From Suilimivivens sp009774465 (lineage in GTDB: Bacteria; Bacillota; Clostridia; Lachnospirales; Lachnospiraceae), in contig CANDAE010000002.1 of NCBI GenBank assembly GCA_947382645.1, positions 1-64,000 on the forward strand: a DNA stretch of 64,000 nt. The letters are read 5' to 3'. A program made the position numbers and the translations under genes. Positions within the stretch are counted from its first letter, which is position 1; every line of letters begins with the position of its first letter. The notes under the pieces were generated by a model. It saw only the letters and a program-made list of their open reading frames with translations. It was not told where the DNA came from and ran no database searches. Shown here in pieces: positions 1-9,196 of this stretch.

Positions 1-615
1 ACACTTTCTCCCATTCTGCTCTTTATAAAAACCCCTTGAAGATAATAATTGTTCTGCTGAAATATCCGGACTTCCGAGAATATCTTTATATTGTTTTATT
101 AATTCCTCATCCAGATCAGAAATCTTTACATCATAATTTAATTCATCTTCATAATGTCTGGCTCCTTTACTATACTCTAATTTTCGCAAATCATCGCCCT
201 TTAACTCTCGTTTCCTATCGCCAATACGCAAAAATACCGAACCGTTAGAGGTGCTGATTACCCTATCGACACTTGGATATATATGTAGAAGCAACAATCT
301 GTCTGTTTGTCCTTCTGCATTCTCTATATCGAGGAATTCCTCCTGATATTCCGGTGTGGGATTACAGCAGTCCATAGGAGCGTTAATAAAATTATTAATT
401 TTCTCAGTTCCTACAGCATTGATTCCTTCCAATCGGCGTGTTTTATCACTGATACCAAATACTATTGTTCCTCCATCTGCATTTGCATATGCAGATATCT
501 CGTCAGCAATATCCGACGGTTTCAATTGTGCGGATTTTCGATCGAAAATTTTATTTTCATCCTCATTAATCATATAATCTAATGTGAGAACTGGATTTAT
601 TAAAGACTTTATCAT
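1..615 (-). CDS. AlbA_2/Schlafen-type putative ATP-binding protein, 3' part outside window
   Basis: I translated this frame by hand: it reads 205 codons from ATG at 615 to the window edge without a stop, so the C-terminal part is missing. The motif FDRKSAQLKPSDIADEISAY, followed by ANADGGTIVFGISD, is typical of the AlbA_2 (Schlafen-like) domain found at the start of many bacterial putative transcriptional regulators or ATP-binding proteins. A second conserved piece, FLRIGDRKRELKGDDLRKLE, follows near residue 140. A ribosome binding site (AAAGGAAG) lies seven bases before the ATG. The family binds nucleic acid or nucleotides; the exact role of members is mostly unknown. It follows the 29-codon ORF and the DUF308 gene on the same strand and may be co-transcribed. 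The family call is firm, the function is not. Confidence 0.7.
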   Translation of the reverse strand, partial: MIKSLINPVLTLDYMINEDENKIFDRKSAQLKPSDIADEISAYANADGGTIVFGISDKTRRLEGINAVGTEKINNFINAPMDCCNPTPEYQEEFLDIENAEGQTDRLLLLHIYPSVDRVISTSNGSVFLRIGDRKRELKGDDLRKLEYSKGARHYEDELNYDVKISDLDEELIKQYKDILGSPDISAEQLLSSRGFYKEQNGRKC

Positions 616-628
616 GTATATACTTCCT

Positions 629-718
629 TTAAATAGTTTTAACAGCGCCCATTTTTTCAAACACATTTGCAAAAGTGCTGACACTTGTGCACCAGATTTT
701 TGTTTTTTTCATTTCCAT
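629..718 (-). CDS. 29-codon small ORF with strong ribosome binding site
   Basis: An ATG at 718 opens a 29-codon frame (starts MEMKKTKIWC, ends GAVKTI) that stops at 629, 13 bases before the ATG of the AlbA_2-type gene. An AAGGAG site overlaps the stop codon of the DUF308 gene and sits nine bases upstream of this ATG, an ideal distance. I recognise no family. It may be a small protein, a translational leader that couples the two flanking genes, or a chance frame. The good ribosome binding site is the only direct support. Confidence 0.35.
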   Translation of the reverse strand: MEMKKTKIWCTSVSTFANVFEKMGAVKTI

Positions 719-724
719 CGCTGC

Positions 725-1315
725 TTACTCCTTATCATCCACCTCAACAAACTCAGCATCAATAATCCTTTCCTTATCCCTCTTCACCTTAAACACTCTG
801 GATAAAATCCAGATATCGGATGCTCCGTCATAGATCAGAAAGATTCCAATCAGCCTCACCACCAGTTCCACTGCTCCGAAAGGATTATAAATCAGCAGAC
901 CGCCAAAAATCACCGTAAGCAGGCCGAAAATAAGAGCCAGCCACCATCTTTCATAACCATCCTTTTGCAGGGCAATTGCCTGCACTACGTTATGTAAACC
1001 ATGAATCACAATCAAAACACCCACAATCACAGGCACCGCCATAATAATCATTTCCGGCTTTAACAAAATCCATATGCCTATCACTGCAAAAATAATGCCA
1101 AGAATCATCATTCCCTGAGAAATAATGGTTCGTTCTCTGTTAAACAGGTAAATAACTATTTGAATAATCCCATAGGCAAGCAGCACAATCCCAAGACTCA
1201 TGCACACGATCTGGGTAGTGGTTCCCGGCCAGATCAAAAGTACCAGTCCTAATAGAATACACAGCACCGCCGATGCCGTATAATTTACTCTTAATCCTTT
1301 TAAAAAATCAACCAT
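725..1315 (-). CDS. DUF308 (HdeD-type) membrane protein
   Basis: This 196-aa protein is almost entirely hydrophobic, with about six membrane segments arranged as repeated pairs and a short charged C-terminus. The repeated pattern (LLGLVLLIWPG, then VIGIWILLKPE, then LLIYNPF) is what DUF308/HdeD proteins show: each repeat ends in a short W/P/N turn. HdeD of E. coli is linked to acid resistance, but most clostridial members have no assigned role. It starts 2 bases after the stop of the VanZ gene, with a GGAG site inside that gene's end, so the two are translationally coupled. Membrane location is clear; function is unknown. Confidence 0.75.
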   Translation of the reverse strand: MVDFLKGLRVNYTASAVLCILLGLVLLIWPGTTTQIVCMSLGIVLLAYGIIQIVIYLFNRERTIISQGMMILGIIFAVIGIWILLKPEMIIMAVPVIVGVLIVIHGLHNVVQAIALQKDGYERWWLALIFGLLTVIFGGLLIYNPFGAVELVVRLIGIFLIYDGASDIWILSRVFKVKRDKERIIDAEFVEVDDKE

Positions 1316-1317
1316 AA

Positions 1318-1812
1318 CTAATTTCTCCTTTCTTTCCTTTGGCGTTTTTTCTTTATTCCTTCATATGCCAGATAAGCTAAATATCCCAGTACCGCACCCA
1401 CGCAGTTAAGCAGAATATCATCCACATCAAAAGCACCAAATGCACTAAAGAGCTGGAATACCTCTATCCCCAGCACAAATAAAAATGCATTTATCAGCAT
1501 CACAAAAAAGTTTCTTCCTCTTTTCAGTACATAAGGAATTAAAAATCCAAAGGGAATAAACACCACAACATTGCCCACCAGATTTTCAAAACTGTTGAGC
1601 TTATAAGAATAATTAATATACATCCGTATGGTTTTAAATAATGTGAAATTTGCTGTGTCCAGCCCTTCTAAAATTACTCCCTTTTCCCATGTGGCAGCAA
1701 TTGCTTTTAAGTGCTCTATGGGATATTTAAAAATGATCACCTTGATTACAACAATCAAATAAACAACAAAAATTATTTTGACATATTTCCTCTGAAATTG
1801 CCCATCCTTCAC
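1318..1812 (-). CDS. VanZ family membrane protein
   Basis: The protein has 164 aa, four to five membrane segments and a basic tail (KKKRQRKERRN). The segments NLVGNVVVFIPFGFLIP and EVFQLFSAFGAFDVDDILLN are the recognisable VanZ-family signature. VanZ itself confers low-level teicoplanin resistance, but stand-alone chromosomal VanZ-like proteins are common in clostridia and should not be read as resistance genes. The start is GTG at 1812; its G is shared with the TAG stop of truA, and GGAGG lies about ten bases upstream inside truA, so translation is probably coupled. Confidence 0.75.
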   Translation of the reverse strand: MKDGQFQRKYVKIIFVVYLIVVIKVIIFKYPIEHLKAIAATWEKGVILEGLDTANFTLFKTIRMYINYSYKLNSFENLVGNVVVFIPFGFLIPYVLKRGRNFFVMLINAFLFVLGIEVFQLFSAFGAFDVDDILLNCVGAVLGYLAYLAYEGIKKKRQRKERRN

Positions 1813-2579
1813 TAATAATAAACCTCCATTAAAGTAAGTCCTTTTGCAGGCGCCAGTTCCCCGGCCTTCTCCCTTAACCCGGAGGATAAAATATCTGCAA
1901 TGTCTTCAGGCTTTCTCTTATGCATACCTGTCTCTAACAGGGTTCCTGTCATAATCCGGACCATATGATACAAAAATCCGTCTCCTCTGTAGGTAAAAGA
2001 AATTTCGTCCTGCTCTCCCCAAAGCGCCATAGACATGCCGGTATTTCTTTCTATTCTTATTTCATCAATTGTACGAATTGTAGATTTTTTACTCCTTTTA
2101 TTAGAAGTAAATGCTTTAAAATCATGGGTTCCCAAAAGATACTGCGCCGCCCTTCTCATGGCATCAATATCCAGCTTTTCTTCCACCACATGCGTATACC
2201 TTCTGTCAAACACATGAGGCACTTTTCCATTATTCACACGATAACAGTACTTTTTTCCCTTCGCGTTCAGTCTGCTGTGAAAGCGCTCCGGCACCTCCTT
2301 CAATGAGATCACCGCGATATCTTCCGGAAGATAAAAGTTAATATACTTAAGCATTTCATCTGCCTGCATCCGGGTATCCGCATGAAAGTTGGCCACCTGC
2401 CCTAGCGCGTGAACTCCGGCGTCTGTCCTGCCTGAACCCTGCAGGATAATTTCCTGACCGGTCATTTTAGAAAGCAGCGCTTCAAGCCTTCCCTGTATGG
2501 TATTTCCGGTGCTCTCCTGCCTCTGCCAGCCCTGATACCTTGTGCCTTCATATTGAAGGATCATCATAAAATTGCGCAA
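1812..2579 (-). CDS. truA: tRNA pseudouridine synthase A
   Basis: TruA converts uridines 38-40 in the tRNA anticodon arm to pseudouridine. The 255-aa length is normal for the family. The catalytic motif GSGRTDAGVHALGQ is present near residue 50, with the nucleophilic aspartate in RTDAG. The N-terminal YEGTRYQGWQRQ and the C-terminal GDGFLYHMVRIMTGTLLE are also typical. The gene follows the D-2-hydroxyacid dehydrogenase without a gap (stop at 2580, start at 2579) and overlaps the VanZ start by one base. In many Firmicutes truA sits after the ECF transporter energizing genes; here that context is absent. Confidence 0.95.
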   Translation of the reverse strand: MRNFMMILQYEGTRYQGWQRQESTGNTIQGRLEALLSKMTGQEIILQGSGRTDAGVHALGQVANFHADTRMQADEMLKYINFYLPEDIAVISLKEVPERFHSRLNAKGKKYCYRVNNGKVPHVFDRRYTHVVEEKLDIDAMRRAAQYLLGTHDFKAFTSNKRSKKSTIRTIDEIRIERNTGMSMALWGEQDEISFTYRGDGFLYHMVRIMTGTLLETGMHKRKPEDIADILSSGLREKAGELAPAKGLTLMEVYY

Positions 2580-3566
2580 TTACCTTACCTCCCAGGGATT
2601 TTCCTTTCCCTGTACAAAGCATTGACAGCCAAGAAGGGAATCTCTGACTACCGTTTCCACACAGTCATCCGTATAAAACGCCATATGATGACTTACCGTC
2701 ACATTGGGGAATCCGCGAAGTACAGCTAACTCTCTGTTATTTAGTATATCTGATTTGCGGTCATAATAATACAATTCAAACTCATTTTCTACCACATCCA
2801 GACCTGCACCGCCGATTTTTCCCCTTTCGATTCCGGAAATCAACGCCTGTGAATCAATCAGACCGCCTCTTGCAGTGTTGATGAGCATTACCCCATCCTT
2901 CATTTTTGAGATTGCTTCTTCATCAATCATATGAAAGTTTTCTTCTGTCAAAGGCGTATGAAGAGTAATCACATCCGCCTGCCGCCACATTTCATCCAGT
3001 GTTACATAGGGAATGCCTGCCGCCTTTACCTCTTTATTTTCAAACAAATCATAGGCAATCCTCCGGCAGCCGAAGCCTGATAAATTATTAAGCACTGTGG
3101 TTCCAATCCTGCCTGTGCCAATCACCCCTACCGTTAAATCCTTTAATTCTCTTCCCTGAATGCCCTTAAGAGTATAATCCTGTATATTGGTGCGTTCCAT
3201 AATCCGTTTCATCTTACGGATTGTCATAAGAATCAACATCACCGTATAGTCCGCAACCCCGCAGGGGCCATAAGGCGCATTGGCAACCTTCATACCAAGC
3301 GTTTTCGCCGCCTTTATGTCAATATGATCATAGCCTATGGTTCTGGTGGCAACATATTTTACCCCATAGTCTGCAAATACCTTAAGCAGCTCTTTTGTCA
3401 TTTTGGTTGTAAGAATATCAATACATTCACTGCCCTTTGCCAGATATGCATTTTCCTTATCCGGTCCGTCAGGGCAGAGGACAAGCTCAATCCCCAGCTT
3501 GTTTCCATATTCTTCAAACAGCTCTTTTTCATCAAAGCTCCGGCAGCTATAAACTGTTACTTTCAT
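2580..3566 (-). CDS. D-2-hydroxyacid dehydrogenase (D-lactate dehydrogenase type)
   Basis: An NAD-dependent enzyme that reduces a 2-keto acid, probably pyruvate, to the D-hydroxy acid. The 328-aa protein carries the NAD-binding GTGRIG near residue 150 and the catalytic set of this family: Arg in TARGGLID, Glu in LDVVENE, and His in VSHHMAFYT. The overall pattern fits D-lactate dehydrogenase and VanH-type enzymes better than phosphoglycerate dehydrogenase because no ACT domain follows. Its start lies inside the last codons of the upstream permease gene (20-bp overlap). Substrate is inferred from family only. Confidence 0.85.
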   Translation of the reverse strand: MKVTVYSCRSFDEKELFEEYGNKLGIELVLCPDGPDKENAYLAKGSECIDILTTKMTKELLKVFADYGVKYVATRTIGYDHIDIKAAKTLGMKVANAPYGPCGVADYTVMLILMTIRKMKRIMERTNIQDYTLKGIQGRELKDLTVGVIGTGRIGTTVLNNLSGFGCRRIAYDLFENKEVKAAGIPYVTLDEMWRQADVITLHTPLTEENFHMIDEEAISKMKDGVMLINTARGGLIDSQALISGIERGKIGGAGLDVVENEFELYYYDRKSDILNNRELAVLRGFPNVTVSHHMAFYTDDCVETVVRDSLLGCQCFVQGKENPWEVR

Positions 3567-4773
3567 CTTCCAGCATCTCCTTATCTTTCCCTTTAAGGCT
3601 CTTACGATCCCTGTAAATCTGTACCGCCTTCATATCCTCATCATTCAAATGCCTGAAGTTACTGATACTTGCATATAAAACCTTCATACTGTCAATTGTA
3701 GTATCAAAAACTCCTTCTTCATACATGGTCAGTACAATAATCCCTATGGGAACTGCAATAATCATCCCCACAACTCCGGCGGACTTATATCCAATAAACA
3801 GCAAAAATAAAGTAGGAATAGGCTCAAGTCCTACGGAATCTCCCACGATTCTGGGCTGTATCAATTGTCTTGCCAGCTGTCCCACGCCCCATATGATCAA
3901 AAGGCCTATCACCATAGTATATTCCCCATTAAGGAACTTAATAATTGCCCAGGGAATCAACACTGTCCCTGTTCCAAAAAAAGGAAGAAGGTCAAGAAAA
4001 GCCACCCCTATTGCAATCAAAAATGCATATTTTACTCTCAGTATGGTAAACCCAAGCACCAAAAGCAGATACATCCAGAATTCAATTTTAAGCTGTGCCT
4101 TAAAGTATCCTCCCACCGCACGCACCAGCCCCCGCTTAACCAAATTTATCTGATCAAGCATTGACTGCGTCATAACCTTATGGAGGAGATTCGACAGATA
4201 ATCCTTATCCGCCACAAAAAAGTATGCAGATAAAAGACACATAATAATTCCAATCAAAATAGAAGGCAGATTCATTGTAAAACGACTCAGTGTTTCAATT
4301 GCCGGACTTCCAAGCCTTCCAAAAAGCTCTCCTAAATATTCTCCTATATTGGAGGTTATCTTTACAATTGCAACCTCAATCTCATCAGGCAGATATTTGC
4401 TGGCCGCCTCCAATCTTTCACCAATCTGTGCGAATTCCTGCTGCGTGCCTTCCCACATATCCGGCAGTTCTCCGGCAAATTCAATCACCTGTTCCATCAG
4501 CTTGGCACACACAAAATATCCTGCAAAAATGACCAGACCGATTACGGTAATAATGACAAAGGCAGAACCGGCCTTTCTCTTGATTTTTACCTTTTTTTCA
4601 AAAAACCCCACTAACGGACTGGCAATCATTGCTATAATCCATCCCACAACAAAAGGCATAAAATAAATGATGACTCTGGGTGCCACAAAAATAAAAAACA
4701 GTAACAGCACCAGCATAATTCCCAAATTAATAAAAACCTTCAAATAAGTTCTTCTGTTTTCATTTTTATCCAT
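3547..4773 (-). CDS. AI-2E family transporter
   Basis: A 408-aa integral membrane protein with about eight hydrophobic segments and a conserved C-terminal block (LLPFFGTGTVLIPWAI, then GLEPIPTLFLLFIGYK and GMIIAVPIGIIVL) typical of the AI-2E (PerM/YtvI/TqsA) family. Members have been linked to autoinducer-2 export or to sodium/proton antiport; the substrate here is unknown. I place the start at ATG 4773, which has GGAG five bases upstream. The ATG eight codons earlier (4797) lacks a site. The C-terminus is highly charged. The 3' end overlaps the dehydrogenase gene by 20 bases. Confidence 0.85.
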   Translation of the reverse strand: MDKNENRRTYLKVFINLGIMLVLLLFFIFVAPRVIIYFMPFVVGWIIAMIASPLVGFFEKKVKIKRKAGSAFVIITVIGLVIFAGYFVCAKLMEQVIEFAGELPDMWEGTQQEFAQIGERLEAASKYLPDEIEVAIVKITSNIGEYLGELFGRLGSPAIETLSRFTMNLPSILIGIIMCLLSAYFFVADKDYLSNLLHKVMTQSMLDQINLVKRGLVRAVGGYFKAQLKIEFWMYLLLVLGFTILRVKYAFLIAIGVAFLDLLPFFGTGTVLIPWAIIKFLNGEYTMVIGLLIIWGVGQLARQLIQPRIVGDSVGLEPIPTLFLLFIGYKSAGVVGMIIAVPIGIIVLTMYEEGVFDTTIDSMKVLYASISNFRHLNDEDMKAVQIYRDRKSLKGKDKEMLEDESNSL

Positions 4774-4812
4774 ATTTACTCCATTCCGAAGCCTCATAGC
4801 TTTATAACCACA

Positions 4813-5421
4813 TTACGCCAGATCAGGTTCTTCCTCCATTTTCAAATACGTATCCAGCACCTCATAAATCTCTTCACGCCCCTTTTTTGTCAATGCCGAA
4901 TAAGGAATCACAATGGTGTTTTTTACCACATTAAGCCCTTCCTTCACCATCTTTACATGCTTCTGCACCTGACTCCGATTAATCTTATCAAGCTTGGTGG
5001 CTATAATGATGGGTTCAAACCCCTGATTTAAAATCCACTCATACATTAACCTGTCATTTCCGGAAGGCTCATGTCTGATATCAATTAAAAGAAAGACTGC
5101 TCTGAGCTTTTTGGACTTGTGAAGATAATTTTCAACCATCTTCCCCCATTTGGCTTTTTCCGACTCACTGACCTTTGCATAACCATATCCGGGCAGATCA
5201 ACAAAATACATTTGATCATTAATATGATAAAAATTGATGGTTTGTGTCTTTCCCGGCTGAGCGCTGGTTCTTGCAAGTGCTTTCCGGTTCATCAATCCAT
5301 TGATCAGGGAAGATTTTCCCACATTGCTTTTTCCTGCAAAAGCAAATTCTATATGTTCATTTTCCGGCAGTGTACTTGTAATCCCACATACCGTTTCCAG
5401 TGAAACATTCTTAATTATCAT
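4813..5421 (-). CDS. ysxC: ribosome biogenesis GTP-binding protein YsxC/EngB
   Basis: A small essential GTPase that acts in assembly of the large ribosomal subunit. The 202-aa protein shows G1 GKSNVGKSS near residue 31, switch motif G3 DLPGYG and G4 TKLDK in the expected order, and the family's normal length. Its position directly downstream of lon is the usual order in Bacillus and many clostridia (lon-ysxC). An AAAGGAGC site lies about twelve bases before the ATG, a little far but acceptable. The gap to lon is 45 bases and holds no terminator, so read-through from lon is likely. Confidence 0.95.
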   Translation of the reverse strand: MIIKNVSLETVCGITSTLPENEHIEFAFAGKSNVGKSSLINGLMNRKALARTSAQPGKTQTINFYHINDQMYFVDLPGYGYAKVSESEKAKWGKMVENYLHKSKKLRAVFLLIDIRHEPSGNDRLMYEWILNQGFEPIIIATKLDKINRSQVQKHVKMVKEGLNVVKNTIVIPYSALTKKGREEIYEVLDTYLKMEEEPDLA

Positions 5422-5466
5422 TTATATAACTACGCTCCTTTCAGAGTTCAAAGACTTCCTGCTGCT

Positions 5467-7821
5467 TCAAATCAAAGCCCGCTTTAAAACCTCATTCATC
5501 TCCTTTACATAAGTAATCACAAGTCCTTCCTTGATCTCTTCTTTGATCTCTTCAATATCCTTTTTGTTTTCTGCCGGCACTAAAACTTCCTTCATACCAG
5601 CCATTTTTGCCGCCAGAATCTTTTCTTTCAGCCCTCCTACAGGAAGTACTCTTCCCCGTAAGGTGATTTCTCCTGTCATGGCAATATCACTGCGTACCTT
5701 TTCCCCGGTAATTGCTGAAAACAATGCAGTTGCCATAGTAATACCCGCTGACGGGCCATCTTTTGGAACTGCCCCTTCCGGTATATGAATATGAAAGTCA
5801 TTTTCCTTAAATACTTCCGGCCGGATATGATTTTTTTCTCCTACGGAACGTACATAGCTGATGCCGATGACCGCTGACTCCTTCATCACATCCCCCATCT
5901 GACCGGTCAATTCAATTTCTCCCTTTCCAGGCATCATATTCACTTCAATCTGAAGGGTGTCACCTCCTACGCTTGTCCATGCAAGCCCCCGCACAATACC
6001 TGCCTGAGGCTCTTTATTTGCCTTGTTCATGCTGTACTTCCGATTGCCCAGATACTTGTCCAGATTAGATGCGGTCACTTTAATTTTTTCGCTTTCTGCG
6101 CCTGCTTCCCTTGCCTCTAATATTTCTTTGGCACACTTCCGGCAGATATCGCCTATCTTTCTTTCAAGCTCCCGAACGCCAGCCTCTTTGGTATAATAAG
6201 TAATAATATTTTTCAACGCGCCATCCTGAATTGTAAGCATCTTTTTGGTAATTCCGTTTTTCTCAAGCTGCTTTTTTAAAAGATGCTCTTTGGCAATGTG
6301 AAATTTTTCATTTTCCGTGTAGCTGTTAACCTCAATAATCTCCATACGGTCCAAAAGCGGACGGGGAATGGTCTGAGTGGTGTTGGCAGTGGCCATGAAC
6401 AAAACCTCAGACAAATCTAAGGGAATCTCCACGTAATGGTCCCGAAACCTTACATTTTGTTCTCCATCCAAAACCTCCAAAAGAGCGGAAAAAGTATCCC
6501 CTTTATGATCGTTGCTTACTTTATCAATTTCATCTAACAGCATCAGTGGATTGTTCACCCCTGCCTGCTTTAATCCGGCTGCAATCCGCCCCGGCATAGC
6601 GCCCACGTAGGTTTTCCTGTGGCCACGTATTTCCGCTTCATCCCGCACGCCGCCTAAACAAATTCTCACATATTTTTTATTCAAAGCTTCCGCAACGCTC
6701 TTTGCAATGGAAGTTTTCCCTGTTCCAGGAGGGCCTACCAGACAAATAATCGGGCTTTCCCCTTTCTTTGTAAGACAACGGACTGCCAAAAACTCCAGAA
6801 TACGTTCTTTTACCTGTTCCAGGCCATAATGCTCCCGTTCCAAAATTTCTCCGGCCTTTTTTATATTTTCCGTATCATTTGACGCCTTATCCCAGGGAAG
6901 CTCCAGCAAAGTTTCAAGATAAGCACGTTCCACCGCGCTCTCGGAGCTGCTTCCAATCAGGCTTTTAAACCTGGAAATTTCCTTTTTAATCCTGGCCTTT
7001 ACTTCCTCAGATGCCTGCAATTCCCTAAGAGAAGCCTCAAACTGATCTGCATCCGAAAAAGATTTATCTTCCCCCAGCTCTTCCCTGATATAGCGGAGCT
7101 GTTCTCTAAGCAGGTATTCCTTCTGACTTTTATCCACCCGCTCTTTCATTCTCCCTGCCAGTTCTTCCCGTACCCTGGCAATTTCAATTTCATTAAGGAG
7201 CTGTACACATAAAACGTCATAACGTTCTTTAAGGGAAACAGCCTCTAATACCTGCTGTTTCTTCTCATAGCCGATAGGAAGATTCATGGCAATCTGATCC
7301 ATCAGACTTCCCGGATCATCAACATTGGCATATCTCTGCATGGCATTCTTGTCAATCTTGGGATAATAGGCCGCATACTGGGCAAAGTATTCCCGAAGCT
7401 GCCGGATCATTGCCTCCCCCACTGCCGCCTTATTTCCGCCTTCTTCTTCCACCCTTTGCACATCTTCCACACAGGCTTCCATGAAACTTTTGTTTTCTTC
7501 ATTTATTCCTTTAAGAATACCTCTTCTACGTCCCTCCACAAGCACTCTGATAATCTGATTGGGGAGTTTTGTAATCTGCCTGATCTCGGCAATCGTTCCC
7601 ATATGGTAGAGATCTTCTTCCTTTGGTATATCCGCCTCTACATTTCTTTGGGACACCAGAAAAAGCTTTCCGCCCTTTACCATTGCATATTCTAAAGCCT
7701 TAATTGATTTTTCTCTATTAAGATCAAAATGGATTACCGTATCCGGCAGTATTGTCATTCCTCTTAAAGGAATAAGGGGCATGACATGCACCTGCTCTAT
7801 TTCCATTTCTATTTCATTCAT
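5467..7821 (-). CDS. lon: ATP-dependent endopeptidase Lon
   Basis: Lon degrades damaged and short-lived regulatory proteins in the cytoplasm. The 784-aa protein has the N-terminal substrate-binding domain (MPLIPLRGMTILPD), a Walker A site GPPGTGKTS near the middle, Walker B in MLLDEIDKV, and the C-terminal protease domain with the Ser-Lys dyad: Ser in PKDGPSAGITMA and Lys in GGLKEKILAAKMAG. I choose ATG 7821, which has AGGA seven bases upstream. An in-frame ATG 18 codons earlier lies close to the clpX terminator and has no ribosome binding site. A perfect terminator separates it from clpX, so lon probably has its own promoter. Confidence 0.95.
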   Translation of the reverse strand: MNEIEMEIEQVHVMPLIPLRGMTILPDTVIHFDLNREKSIKALEYAMVKGGKLFLVSQRNVEADIPKEEDLYHMGTIAEIRQITKLPNQIIRVLVEGRRRGILKGINEENKSFMEACVEDVQRVEEEGGNKAAVGEAMIRQLREYFAQYAAYYPKIDKNAMQRYANVDDPGSLMDQIAMNLPIGYEKKQQVLEAVSLKERYDVLCVQLLNEIEIARVREELAGRMKERVDKSQKEYLLREQLRYIREELGEDKSFSDADQFEASLRELQASEEVKARIKKEISRFKSLIGSSSESAVERAYLETLLELPWDKASNDTENIKKAGEILEREHYGLEQVKERILEFLAVRCLTKKGESPIICLVGPPGTGKTSIAKSVAEALNKKYVRICLGGVRDEAEIRGHRKTYVGAMPGRIAAGLKQAGVNNPLMLLDEIDKVSNDHKGDTFSALLEVLDGEQNVRFRDHYVEIPLDLSEVLFMATANTTQTIPRPLLDRMEIIEVNSYTENEKFHIAKEHLLKKQLEKNGITKKMLTIQDGALKNIITYYTKEAGVRELERKIGDICRKCAKEILEAREAGAESEKIKVTASNLDKYLGNRKYSMNKANKEPQAGIVRGLAWTSVGGDTLQIEVNMMPGKGEIELTGQMGDVMKESAVIGISYVRSVGEKNHIRPEVFKENDFHIHIPEGAVPKDGPSAGITMATALFSAITGEKVRSDIAMTGEITLRGRVLPVGGLKEKILAAKMAGMKEVLVPAENKKDIEEIKEEIKEGLVITYVKEMNEVLKRALI

Positions 7822-7875
7822 ATATTTATCCTCTGTTGCTGACTGAAAGTTTTCAAAAACAAATATTACTTGCAC

Positions 7876-7901
7876 AAAATGCCGCCTATCGGCGGCATTT
7901 T
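7876..7901 (-). terminator. Rho-independent terminator of clpX
   Basis: A perfect 11-bp stem (AAAATGCCGCC / GGCGGCATTTT) with a four-base loop lies 10 bases after the clpX stop and before lon. The A/T ends supply the U-tract in both directions, but only minus-strand transcription arrives here. Confidence 0.85.
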
Positions 7902-7911
7902 ATAATTAACA

Positions 7912-9165
7912 TTATCTGGCCCTGCGCATTACCTCTCTATGAATTAATAAAGGTTCACTTTCTCCCTCTACCGCACCTTTTGTAATCACGCATTCTTCGA
8001 TTGTTTCATCTGACGGAATTCGATACATCACATCCATCATCACCTTTTCCATAATGGAACGAAGTCCTCTGGCCCCTGTTTTGCGCTCAAATGCCTGCTT
8101 TGCAATTGCTTCCACTGCATCCTGCTCAAAGTCAAGCTTCACCTCGTCAAATCCAAACAGTTTCTGATATTGCTTGATAAGCGCATTCCTGGGTTCTGTT
8201 AAAATTCTCACTAACGCTTCCTCATCTAATCCTTCTAAGGATACGTTGATGGGAACACGACCGACAAATTCAGGGATAAGCCCGAATTTCACCAGATCCT
8301 GGGGTGTCACCTCACTTAAAAGTGCGCTGATCTCACGATTATTTTTACTTACAATTTCCGCATCAAATCCGATAGAATTGCGATTCAGCCTGTTTTCAAC
8401 AATTTTTTCAAGTCCATCAAATGCACCGCCGCAGATAAACAAAATATTGGAAGTGTCGATTTGAATTAATTCCTGATGGGGATGCTTTCTGCCTCCCTGT
8501 GGTGGAACACTTGCAGTTGTTCCTTCTATAATTTTTAAAAGCGCCTGCTGTACTCCCTCACCGGAAACGTCTCGGGTAATGGACACATTTTCACTTTTCT
8601 TTGTAATCTTGTCAATTTCGTCAATATAAACGATTCCCAGTTGTGCACGCTCCACATCATACTCTGCCGCCTGTATCAGCTTAAGAAGAATGTTCTCCAC
8701 ATCTTCTCCCACATAACCTGCTTCTGTAAGCGTGGTTGCATCTGCAATTGCAAAGGGTACATTTATAATTTTGGCAAGTGTCTGTGCCAAATAAGTTTTT
8801 CCTGAACCGGTAGGCCCAACCATAATGATGTTGCTTTTTTGAAGCTCCACATCATCCATATCCTTAGGGGCCATCACCCTTTTGTAATGATTATAAACGG
8901 AAACCGCCAAAACCTTTTTGGCCTCTTCCTGGCCAATCACATAATCATCTAAAAATTCCTTAATTTCTACCGGCTTCAGCAGATTAATTTCCAATTCTGT
9001 CTCTTCTGCTTCTTCCTCATATTCCTCTTCTACAATGTCTGCGCAGATTTCCACACACTCGTCACAGATATAAACACCAGCCGGACCTGCGATCATTTTT
9101 TTGACCTGATCCTGTGTCTTATTGCAAAAAGAACACCTGATGTTATCAGAACCTTTTCCTGCCAT
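7912..9165 (-). CDS. clpX: ATP-dependent Clp protease ATP-binding subunit ClpX
   Basis: ClpX is the AAA+ unfoldase that feeds substrates to ClpP. The 417-aa protein opens with the Cys4 zinc-binding domain (CSFCNKTQ near residue 11, then CDEC near 34). Walker A GPTGSGKT, the pore loop GYVGEDVENI, Walker B IVYIDEIDKI and the C-terminal ARGLRSIMEKVMMDVMY follow in the standard order. An acidic stretch (EEEYEEEAEETELE) joins the zinc domain to the AAA+ core. It lies 85 bases after clpP, in a gap holding an inverted repeat that may include its own -35 element. Confidence 0.97.
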   Translation of the reverse strand: MAGKGSDNIRCSFCNKTQDQVKKMIAGPAGVYICDECVEICADIVEEEYEEEAEETELEINLLKPVEIKEFLDDYVIGQEEAKKVLAVSVYNHYKRVMAPKDMDDVELQKSNIIMVGPTGSGKTYLAQTLAKIINVPFAIADATTLTEAGYVGEDVENILLKLIQAAEYDVERAQLGIVYIDEIDKITKKSENVSITRDVSGEGVQQALLKIIEGTTASVPPQGGRKHPHQELIQIDTSNILFICGGAFDGLEKIVENRLNRNSIGFDAEIVSKNNREISALLSEVTPQDLVKFGLIPEFVGRVPINVSLEGLDEEALVRILTEPRNALIKQYQKLFGFDEVKLDFEQDAVEAIAKQAFERKTGARGLRSIMEKVMMDVMYRIPSDETIEECVITKGAVEGESEPLLIHREVMRRAR

Positions 9166-9196
9166 CTTCCCTACCTCTTACTATTTTATTCCCACA

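Noticed and set aside
1318..1812. VanZ gene as an antibiotic-resistance determinant
   Set aside because: No vanHAX genes are nearby; the VanH-like dehydrogenase next to truA is an ordinary D-2-hydroxyacid dehydrogenase. Stand-alone VanZ-like proteins are common.
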